A stretch of DNA of 64,000 nt, taken from Cryphonectria parasitica EP155. Its lineage: Eukaryota; Ascomycota; Sordariomycetes; Diaporthales; Cryphonectriaceae. This document shows, piece after piece, positions 54,701 through 64,000 of the stretch. Made by a program: the position numbers and the translations under genes. How positions within the stretch are numbered: the first letter of the stretch is position 1; each line of letters opens with the position of its first letter. The notes beneath the pieces are model-generated. The model searched no databases. It was given only the letters and a program-made list of their open reading frames with translations, and was not told the origin of the DNA. The stretch covers positions 1,984,001 through 2,048,000 of the forward strand of contig NW_024468909.1 of assembly GCF_011745365.1 (NCBI RefSeq), written 5' to 3'.

Positions 54701-56415
54701 TACCCTCGGAACAGGAGCAGGGTATCTTGCCCAGACTCATTGCGAATCTGGTCAGCCGCCGACGACAAGTGAAGAGCTTGATGAAAGCCAAGAATGCGAC
54801 AGCTGAAGAATTGGCGACGTGGGACATCAAGCAGCTTGCCTTGAAACTCACGGCCAACTCCATGTACGGATGCTTGGGCTATACTAAGTCACGATTCTAT
54901 GCTCGTCCACTAGCTGTCTTGACTACCTACAAGGGCCGTGAGATTCTGCGAAGCACCAAAGAACTTGCAGAGAGCAAGTCGCTGCAAGTCATCTATGGTG
55001 ACACTGACTCCGTCATGATCAACGCCAATGTGGACAACGTTCAAGATGCCTTCACTGTCGGACAGGAGTTCAAGAAAGCTGTCAATGAGCGTTACAGGCT
55101 CCTGGAGATCGACATTGACAATGTTTTCAGACGCATCTTGCTTCAGGCCAAGAAGAAATATGCTGCCATCAACCTTGTTGAATCCGACGGCAAGTTCATC
55201 GAGAAGATGGAAGTCAAGGGCCTCGATATGAAGCGCCGAGAGTACTGTGCTCTGTCCAAGGAAATCTCCAGCCGGCTGTTGAACGAGATCCTCTCTGGTG
55301 ATGACACCGAGCTGTCCATTCAGCGCATCCACGAATACCTACGGGAGACTGCAGGCAAGATGCGCGAGCAGGCCGTCCAAGCTCAGAAGTATATCATCTT
55401 CACACAGCTTGGCAAGGCACCGAAAGAGTATCCGAACGCAGACTCTATGCCCCAAGTGCAAGTTGCTCTGCGTGAGCTCGCGCGGGGCAAGACCGTCAGG
55501 AAGGGCGATGTCATTTCATACATCATCACTGGTGACAGCAAGGGCTCCGACTCGGTCGCAAAGCGTGCCTATACTCCACAGGATGTCCTCAAAACCGACT
55601 CAGGCCTGATACCGGATGTGGAGTGGTACATCGGAAAGCAAATCTTCCCACCTGTCGAGCGTCTCTGCGCCAATATCGACGGCACATCCACAGCTCAGCT
55701 GGCCGAGTGTCTTGGGCTTGATATCCGCCGCTACGCCAACAACGTCAACAACTCGTCCAACGGCAACAGCAACGACCTCGAGATCCACCCTCTCGAGTCC
55801 CAGATCCCCGATGAGGTGCGCTTCCGCGACTGTGCACGTCTCCAGCTGCGCTGCCGCTCATGCAAGACCACCTCTGCCTTTGAGGGCCTCGTGGCCAGCC
55901 CGGACCGTGTGACCCCCACCGGCGTGGCTTGCGGCTCCTGCGGCACCACCATGTCCACGCTCTCTGTGGTCGCACAGGTGGAGCGCGCCATTCGTATAGC
56001 GACGGCGCGATACTACGAGGGCTGGCTGGTCTGCGACGACAGCAGCTGTGGCAACCGCACCCGGCAGATGAGCGTCTATGGAAGCCGGTGTTTGGGGCCC
56101 AAGGGTCTCGCGCGGGATTGTCTTGGCCGTATGCGCTACGAGATCTCGGAACGCGACATCTACAACCAGCTCATTTACTTCGCCAGCCTCTTCGATGTTG
56201 AGAAGGCGAGGGCGAAAGCTGATCCCAGTGTCGACAGATCTGATGTTGCTATTACTGATAGAGAGACCAGGGCCAAGATTCTCGCGCTTGCGGAACACAA
56301 CCGTACGAGATTCGGCACTCTCAAGGGGGTGGTAGATCGATACTTGGATAAGTGTGGCAGGCAATGGGTGGCCATGGATAACTTGTTTGCCAAGTTGGGC
56401 TTTGCAGTGGCCTGA
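51750..56415 (+). CDS. pol1: DNA polymerase alpha catalytic subunit (p180, Pol1)
   Basis: Catalytic subunit of the polymerase alpha-primase complex, which extends RNA primers at replication origins and on the lagging strand. Exons 51750-52041, 52100-52203, 52257-53274, 53326-54617 and 54673-56415 give 1482 residues. The N-terminal domain has LAALRKSGKKTFDSYEVED and ISDFFTKG. Family-B polymerase motifs are clear: motif A [20 protein letters not shown] near residue 878, motif B KLTANSMYGCLGY near 960, and motif C YGDTDSVM near 1011. The equivalent of the exonuclease domain appears degenerate, as expected for alpha. The C-terminal zinc-binding modules show CRSC with CGSCG (about 1290-1325), then CDDSSCGNRT with RCLGPKGLARDC. 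Divergent from the PPR gene. Confidence 0.97.
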
Positions 56416-57605
56416 GGGGTGATGGGTGATGATGGGTCATGCATGCATGGACTAAGCGCGATTGGCTATCATTGTTTGTTTATATATTTGTGGTTGAGCA
56501 CACACGCAGTCCAGGCCTCTCTGTTGCCCTGGACATGATTAGAGGAATTGTCGTCTTGCTTTTCATGGAGTTAGTAGCAGTAGGGTGCTCTCTTATTCAC
56601 TCACACAAAGAAAACATTCTTGACACTTGAATTCTCCAATGCTCTCTAGGCCAAGCCTGACTTGGTTTATATAACCTATTACATGTTGTCACCTTCAAGC
56701 CTCGAACCTATACACCACACCACATAGTCTCGTTTATATCACAAGTATTGACTGAAAACAAGGGATCGTGTGTATAAGAGCTACGCTAACCATATAATAA
56801 CACAATGCAAGCAGAAAGACAGAAACGCCCCCTTGTTTAAAAGAGCTAGGATATGATGCCCTCTGCTGCGGCTAGCTACCCCTGAATTAGATGTGAAAAT
56901 CGGACTGGTTGATATACACAGGGGCATCTAGCTGATGGCCAGACTAAGGGCTGCCTGCTTTCCAGCAGCAGCAGCAAAAAAGGGCGATTTTCTAGCTGCT
57001 GCAGAGGGAAAGACAGGCGAAGAATCTCGTTCCAAAAGCCTTTGCAAAGCCCCAGAAATGCTTTGGTGGTCGGTCCGTCGTGTGTTCCCCCCACGCAAGC
57101 CAACTTTTCCATCCCCGATCACTGGTTATTCCGGTGCTTGAAGTCGTCGCAGTCCTTCCAAGTGCATACATAAACCCATTCATCACCAGCATCCCATCAT
57201 GTGCTGATCATCCTTTGCACTCTCAAGTAATACCAGCGTCATGGGAATCCCTTTCGATTTTTTTCCGGGGGGGGGGGGGGGGCAAGCGGTAGAAGACCAG
57301 TTTCACCTTGTGGGGGACTAAGAAAGAGAAACAGAACCAAGAGCAAAAAATAAGAGCAGTATTCGTTGCACAACGAGTTTGACAAATGATGAAAAAGTCG
57401 AGAACTCGTCCAATTTTCGAATGCGGGCGAGCTCTACGTCTATGCCGCTGAGGTATCTTGAAGAAAGGTTGAAATCTGGTCACTTTTATAGTTGTGTTTT
57501 TTCCCCCGCCGTAAATGCAGAAACCGCCTGCCCAGTCTAATTGTGCAATGAATGCTCTAATGCTTGGTTCGGATGTGGAATTGGAAAAGGGTACCAGTCG
57601 ACCTC
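56416..57605. other. Convergent 3' region of pol1 and eIF4G, with G16 homopolymer
   Basis: About 1.2 kb without a recognisable gene. G16 lies at 57267-57282. The rest is AT-rich with no RNA gene visible. Confidence 0.6.
57267..57282. repeat. G16 homopolymer
   Basis: Sixteen consecutive G on the plus strand (C on the other) in the convergent spacer between pol1 and eIF4G. Confidence 0.95.
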
Positions 57606-60600
57606 TTAATGCGCAGACGGCTTAGCATGGTTAAGCGCAGGAGACGCTGCTGTGGATGGAGGCGAGGCTGGGTTCTCCGATTCCCCAGGCATGTTGGCGA
57701 GGGCACTAATATTGTGTCAGTTTTCCATGTTTTCTTCTTTCTCTCTGGACGCAATGGGGAGGCTGCGAGTGATCGTCATTACTTACGCAAATGCATTGAC
57801 AGATGCCTGCGTGGGTGGAGTCCCGGTTCGAGAAGAGGCGGCGGAATCTTCGTTACCGCGGGTCAGCGCGCCGCCAGGACCGAGCTTGCGACCGCTACTG
57901 CTTCTGGAGTTGAGCAACATCGAGGTCGGTCCCAGGGTAACGTTGCCGCTAGCAGCGCGTGAGGACTGTCCCTTGAGGCGACGAAGATCGTCCATGCCCA
58001 CGGTGTTGGATGCTGGGGGGTGGAAGTTTCCGTATGAGTTGCGCGCATCGCCACGGCCAAACTGAGATCGGCCGCCAGGCTGGTTTCGGGTGTTGCTTCG
58101 TGAAGCCTCAGCAGCCTTTGCAGCGGCAGCAGCCTCAGCCTAAGAAGAAGAGAAAAATTAGTACGTGATTGGGTAATCGCCATAGTTGGTCGAGAAGATC
58201 GTTTCGGGGATGACTTACATCAGCTCGGATCTCCTCCAGAGTCTTGGGGCCCTTAGGACCGTCCTTGGACTGCCACTTGGCCTTGCGCAAGTCGATGATG
58301 TCCAGGAGCATGAAGTTGAGTCGACTGGGCAGTTCAGTCTCGACCAAGTTCGAAATGCGCTCAAAGTAGGCATTCATCATGGCGTTGCCCTTCTCGGTGC
58401 TGTCAAGGTTGGCACCGATAGTACGCAACAGCTTGGTCAGCGACTCGATCTCGGCCTCATCGGGCTCATCCTTGAAGTCGAGCAGCTTGCGCACACACTC
58501 GTGCATGATGCGCTCCGTGAGCATGCCGAGCTTGAAAAGCTCACCGATGAACTGGACGAGACCAAGACCACGGCGCTTGACAGCCATGGCCTTGTAATAC
58601 TCTTCCGACATCAGAGCGGCCTCCTTTGACTCGCCCTCCTTGGGCTCGGGCATGTCAACATTCCAGCCGCGTTCGAAGTCCTCCTGGCAACGGTTGAGGA
58701 GGTACTTTCGGAACAGAGCGCCACCGCTAACGACGTTTCCATTCTTGTCCGTGATGGTGACATCCTTAACCTCGGGGCTCATCGTCTCCAGCATGCGCTT
58801 GCAGAACTTGGCGTACATGGCCGCCCAGTGGGCCTCGTCGGTTGCCTTCTCGAATGTGAGCTGGATGACCTGTCTCAGAGTGCGTCCATCTTGTTCGTCC
58901 TTGGACTGTGCAGCGATCTGCAGAATTTGTTCTGATATCCTGTCAAAGTTCTCCGGGGTCATCTTGTTCAGCGCTGCCTTGACCTTGCGCTGGACAGTCT
59001 CAGGATCGAGAAGGGTGCTGTTCACCGCGGCGGCTGGCTGGGCGTTGCGAGTCAGACTCATCGGCTTCCAGCCAGTGGATGAAGTAACAATGGGCTTGAG
59101 GTCCATCCCCGCAGTAAGAGGCATGGTCGCAGCAAGCTTGGCTTCGTTCTGGTTGAAGGCCTTTCCTGGCTTGCTGCCGCCGCGTGTTTGGTTTCTGCTT
59201 CCAGTCCGGGAGTTGGAGAGACCCAAGCTCGATGACTGGCGTGCCATGTTGCTGGGCCCTGGGAAAGCACCGCCACGGCCGAATGAAGCCATGGGGCCGC
59301 TCAGAGCTGGGCGGGCCATCTGTCCCTGCGACATGGCGAACCGCTGGTCCGACGTGGTGCCTGGAGGAAGAGGCTTTCCAGAAGGCTGAGCGAACGAGCC
59401 AAACGTTCCGGACGACTTAGACCCTTGGCGCGTTTGACCCGCACCTGAACCTCTAGTCGAAGCAGACCGTGCACCATCTGAGTCGCCGATCAGGGCCTTG
59501 ACCTGCTGAGAAAACTCAACAGAAGGCTGCTCCGTAAAGACCTTTTGGAACTGCAGCAGGAACGCAGAGTCATACTTGAAGGAGCCACCCTTCTTGGCAG
59601 CCGCTGCGTTGGTGGCCGGGTTGGGGCTAGCAATGCCGACAGGATACTTGATTTCATCTCTGATGGTCAGGAATCTCGCCGACTTGAGGGCTTGCATGGC
59701 CGCACTTGGCGGTGGCGCCTCAACACTGCCTGTCTTCAGCGGCGCCAGGTTGAGGGCGGCAGGCCTGCGGTCCTTGCCAGTAGACTTGGCCGATGAGGGC
59801 GCAGAACCTGGTGAGACTGCGTCCCTGGAGCTGTTAATGGTGAGCTTGGACAGCTTGTCGGCTGCGGCATTTGCCGACGAGTCCTTCTTCTGAGAACCTG
59901 TGAGGTCGGAAATCTTGCCCGCCAGCAGCTCGGAGACAGATGTGGCCTCGCCGCTTGCATCGGCCAGCTCTCGGGCCTTCTCCCTCTCCTCTTCGAGACG
60001 TTCCATCTCCCGCTCTTGCTCCCGGAGCTTGCGGTCGTTCTCGGCAGCGGCAGCAACGCGCTCTTCCTCGGCCTTCTTCTTTGCGGCCTCCTTCTCCACC
60101 GCCTTTCTTGCCGTGATCTCAGCCTGCTCTGCTTCTCTGCGGGCGTCTTCTTCCTCCATCTCACGGATCATTCTCTCCATGTACTCATCCTCAGTCTCCG
60201 CAGGGGGTTGGTCAGCCTGGGCGGGGGTAGCATCAGGCTTCGCCTCCTCAGGCTTGACCTCTTCAGGCTTGACCTCCTCGGCCTTGGGCTCCTCAGCCTC
60301 AGCCTTGGGCTCCGGCTCATCCTTGGCTGTCTCCTCAGCCTCGGCCTCGGGCTCCGTCTCTGTCGGGTCCGCGGCCTTGACGTCGACGGCCTTTGGCTCG
60401 GTCTGGGCAGGCTCCTCCACCACCTTATCTTCGTCGGCTGGAGCCTTGACCTCGCCCTCGACCGCAGCCTTATTATCGTCGGTCTTGGTAGCCACATCCT
60501 CCTTGGACTTCTTCACAGCTTCCAGGAACGCAGCCTTGATCTCGTCGGGCTTGGCCGTAGACGTGCTCTCATTGCGCGAGTGCGAGGAAGGAGTTCCGGT

Positions 60601-62482
60601 CTTGGGTGGTGGCGTTGGTGTCGAGGCGATGACAGGGGGTGTCTTGGACTGCTGGATGCTTGGCACCGGCGACGCTGGGGCCTTCAGAGACTTGAGATCA
60701 ATCGCCTTGCCGTCTGGGTTGCGAATGGCGATCGCCTTGCTCTTAGGCCGCACGAACTGAGTGGGTGGTTGAGGGGATGTGGCAATGACGGGTCCCTTTT
60801 GAGCTTGGGGAGGGGCTGAGAAGCCCATGGTGCCTTGGTTTCCGGTGCTGGAAGCTGGCCGTTCGGACATCTGCGAGTTATTACGAGACATGGGCTGGCC
60901 GGTGGGAGCAGGATAAGGGGCTGCATAGGGGTGGGGGAAGGGCCCAGGGGCGGGCGAGCCTGGAGGATACATGGGGCCGTTGTACTGAGGCACAGGCATG
61001 AAAGGAGGTCTGTTGGGGTCAAAAGGAGCCCCGTAGCCGTAGTTCTGTTTGGTCTCTGTCAGCAAATGCTTCACGCGCTCGAAGCCTTCCGGGCCTGGCG
61101 CGAGATCCAGGACCGGTGGCGGTAGTTGCAGAAACTGCGGAGGTGGAAATGGCGCTTGATGCTCAAGTAGCGGGCCACGGCCACGATAGGGGCGGTCGTA
61201 GCCTGCTGAAGAGCCCGGCCGCTTACTCAAGCGGCCAGCCTTGTTGGGCATATCTTGACTTGTGTGGTTGAAAGAAGAATCCGGCTGCCGGAATTGTCTG
61301 TTTTCGGAATTCCAGCTAGACCCCTTCTTCTTCTTGAACGATTTCTGATGACTGAAAGAAAAGGCACTATCTGGTGGAAATGGGGTCTTTACTTGTTGTT
61401 GGAAACCACCGCCGCTCATGGGCGGGCCGTACTGATGAGCGTATGTACCGTGGGGCGAGGGTACAGGTATCGCTGCGTTCATGTTGGGAGTGCCCTGGCC
61501 GGGCATGGCGTGAGGCATGGCCGGACTCCCTCGAGCCGGCTGAGGGGAGTTGGGGTATTGCATACCACCGCGGCCGAAGTTTTGTGGAGCCATGCCGCCG
61601 CGACCCTGGTTGTGAGGGCCTCGAGGGTACTGGTTGTTGGGAACGGGAGGGTAGCCCATCTGCCCACCCATCTGAGGGTTGCCGAACTGGGGATTGTAAC
61701 CCCGGCCTCGTCCGCCCTGGCCAAAGCCGCCCCGGTTGGAGCCCGGGCCGCCGTGGTGACCCATGTCACTGTGCTGCGAGACGGTCGAGTCTCTCCTGTT
61801 GTGGATGGACATCTGCATCGAGTTGGGGCGCATAGCCATCCGCTGCAAAGACGTTAGCGCATTCCGAAAATGTCTGTGGGGGTAAAGGGGGGTGGGTTGA
61901 AGGGGGCGAGACAGGAGGCTGCGCCCGCACACAAAGACTTACGTCGCCATCATTGGTAAAACTGCCAATCTTGAAGGAGTTGTCTGTGGCGCCAGGCTTT
62001 CCGCCGCTGGCGGATGGCTGTGGGATGGGAGAGGGGCTGTGAGCAGGCGAGGGAATACGTCCAGCAATGCTGATGGGTTGGGCCTGGGCAGGCTGGGGAG
62101 TCTTGTCATAGCCAAACTGTATGCTGGAACCCGTCGCCTTGGGATTGTAACCGTTGTTGCCGGGGGCAGCTATGGTGACAGAGCCATTGCGGCTGTGGCT
62201 TGCCGAGTCTCCGTTGAGACTGGAAGTGCCGTTGGCGATTGTGGGGATGGCGGGGGGGACAGACTGCCGGCCGTTCATGTTGGGCGCAGAGTCAGCTTTG
62301 GCATTTTGTGAAGTAGAGGTGGAAGAGCCGGCCACCAAGGGTGGGTTGGCACCGGTCACGACCAGCGGCGTCGAGGAAGGCTTCTTCGCGGCACCAGCGG
62401 CAGAGGCATACGAAGGAGCCGTCGAGGCAGCAGTAGTATTCGGCGCCGTGGTGGTAGAGGGTTGACTCGCAGTGGAAGTCAT
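57606..62482 (-). CDS. tif4631: Translation initiation factor eIF4G
   Basis: Scaffold joining cap-binding eIF4E, helicase eIF4A, poly(A)-binding protein and the ribosome. Exons on the minus strand are 62482-61943, 61842-58219, 58139-57787 and 57705-57606, giving 1538 residues. The N-terminal third is disordered, Ser/Thr/Pro/Asn-rich, with Gly-Arg-rich stretches (GGFGQGGRGRGYNP). A Glu/Lys/Pro region with repeats (EVKPEEVKPEEAKP) and a long charged coiled-coil (EEEDARREAEQAEITARKAV) follow. The eIF4E-binding motif YxxxxLL is seen as YDSAFLLQFQKVF near residue 936. The MIF4G HEAT domain spans about 1135-1375 (LNKMTPENFDRISEQILQIA to LPSRLNFMLLDIIDLRK). The C-terminal exons code a Ser/Arg-rich tail ending NHAKPSAH. 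No MA3 domain, as in yeast. The leader is long and pyrimidine-rich. Confidence 0.93.
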
Positions 62483-64000
62483 ATGTAAGGTCGGTACGTC
62501 GAAGACGAATGTCGATGGAGATTCGCGGGATCGGAGGAGTTGGGCGTTGGGCGCAGAGGTTTATTGGTTTGCGTTTGTTGTATCAAACGTCAAGGCCGCG
62601 ACTTGAAGGAAATCGTGGCGGGAAGAGCGGGTTCGACGACACACAAAACGAACAGTGACCGCGACTGTGGCGTGACTGTTGTAAACGCTCGTGTGTGAAG
62701 AAGAGAACAGGCGCTGCCGTTGGTCTGACGATGAATGCGTCACGACTGGAGTGAGGCCCTCACCAATGGATGGATTGAGGGTGGCGGGTGATGTCGCAAA
62801 TTTCAACCTTTTTGACTTTTGCGGGAACGCTGGGTCACCGACAAACGTCTTGAGGTTGAGGTGAAGGGTGCCGTCAACTGATCGATCGGTGAGATGAACC
62901 GTCCGACTGTCGACTCTGCACAACCAAGAAACGAGCGCGAGGTGCGTCGGCTTGGAGAGATTCCCACGACAAAAGTGGTTGGGTGAAGAAGGGTGTTGGG
63001 TAAAGGTTTGAGGTCGGTCCGCAATCGAGGAGATTAGGCGAGACAAACGACGCAAGCGGATGGGAGTGGAGATGCAAGAAGTCCTGGGAAAATGAATTCC
63101 TTGACCTGCAGAGTCCAGTCCAGATGGGTTGAAAAGGACAAACGATTATCAACCACGTCCTGTTCCTGGGGAAGAGGGTGGTGAGGTGGATGGATTTCGG
63201 GTATCCGGGGAGGTTTGAAGAGAGAGGAGAGAAGAGGCTTCAATTTTTTTTTTTTGGCCCGTCTGGGGGTGAAGTGGACGGTCGATCCTGTCTGGGCCGC
63301 AGTAGCAGGAGACAGGGTTGGTGCCACAGTGTGGGCAGGGGTACCAGGGCTGATATGAAGTTTTGGTGTGGGCGGGCGAAAATTGTCAGTGTGGTGTGTG
63401 GTGCTGTTGGCTAAGTGGAGATCCTGGGAGGTACAAAGTACTGCCTCTCTGCCAGCGTACAATGCATTTGCAAGCTTAGGTGTGCCCAACAGGTTATGAG
63501 GGGGGAGGGATCCTAGAAAGTCGCCGCCAAGTCGCTGCTGCTGTATGATGTTTTGGCGTTCTCCTATAGACAGGGTGGTCTGTGCTTCCCTGGTCACACC
63601 AAACAGGATGGACTTCAAGTTTCGATGGTAGGTAGTGATTCATTTGCCAATTCAGCCAATTTGATTATATGGAAGTCGAGCTCTCATTGAGTGGATGAAT
63701 GACATTTTTGGGAAAGGGGAGAGAATAAAGAGAGAAAAACCAATGGTCACTGATGCTTTAAGGCCACTCACTTTCTTCACTCCTTTCTCATCTTTTCTCT
63801 CAATTTTCCTTCCCTGGGCACCCTCTCAAGAAAATATCATACTATAGTAGCATGCACATAGTGTGTCCCTTTACCAGGCCAAGAACAAGACTGCCCTGCT
63901 AATTTCCTAGGTGACAGCTCACCACTTGAGTGACGAGATCTGCACGGATGAAGCAGCAAATGACTAATAGGAAAGGAGCTGTTTAAGTCCGAAGGTGAGG
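62483..64000. other. eIF4G upstream region to window edge
   Basis: About 1.5 kb. On the eIF4G strand it is strongly C/T-rich between about 63260 and 62560, consistent with promoter and leader. A 194-codon frame on the minus strand (63618-63034) begins with ATG but has no recognisable motif and is of doubtful coding status. T-rich and C/T-rich DNA at 63770-63840 may belong to another promoter beyond the edge. Confidence 0.5.

Overview
The window is nuclear DNA of a filamentous ascomycete (Pezizomycotina, most likely Sordariomycetes). The basis is the gene content, the gene spacing, and the introns: short (about 50-210 nt), with GTAAGT/GTGAGT-type donors and CTAAC/CTGAC branch points. I resolved 23 protein-coding genes, one cut by the left edge, and about 48 introns. 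Exon joins were worked out by eye: nearly all keep the reading frame and restore known family motifs, but none is confirmed by transcript data. No tRNA, rRNA, transposon, CRISPR array or obvious horizontally acquired segment was found.

Layout, left to right: Xaa-Pro peptidase (-, partial), Mediator Med2 (+), APH-family kinase (-), dual PH-domain protein (+), secreted GH5 glycosidase (+), tRNA thiolation protein Ncs2 (+), Swd2 (-), mitochondrial oxaloacetate carrier Oac1 (+), SRP9/21 (+), ribonucleotide reductase small subunit (-), decapping enzyme Dcp2 (+), Nrd1-like RRM protein (+), a cell-surface protein with a Thr/Gly repeat (+), Cdk11-type kinase (-), NDUFAF7 (+), Ptm1/TMEM87-family membrane protein (-), U-box cyclophilin PPIL2/Cyp8 (+), Zn2Cys6 transcription factor (-), Kti12 (+), an unrecognised protein (+), mitochondrial PPR protein (-), DNA polymerase alpha catalytic subunit (+) and eIF4G (-).

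This is mostly core housekeeping genome. Themes recur: transcription and chromatin (Med2, Swd2, Cdk11), mRNA fate and translation (Dcp2, eIF4G, SRP9, Nrd1-like), wobble-uridine modification of tRNA (Ncs2, Kti12), S-phase (Rnr2, Pol1), and mitochondria (Oac1, NDUFAF7, PPR protein). The genes are not arranged as a pathway cluster. The more accessory elements are the GH5 enzyme, the repeat-bearing surface protein, the Zn2Cys6 factor with about 2.1 kb of upstream DNA, and the unrecognised gene at 47000-48698.

I did not find a new multi-gene system. The most interesting signals are small: a predicted 10-nt microexon, a 6-nt start exon, an in-frame 66-nt intron in med2, overlapping upstream ORFs on dcp2, kti12 and the nrd1-like gene, and MluI-box (ACGCG) elements at rnr2 and pol1, including two inside an rnr2 intron.
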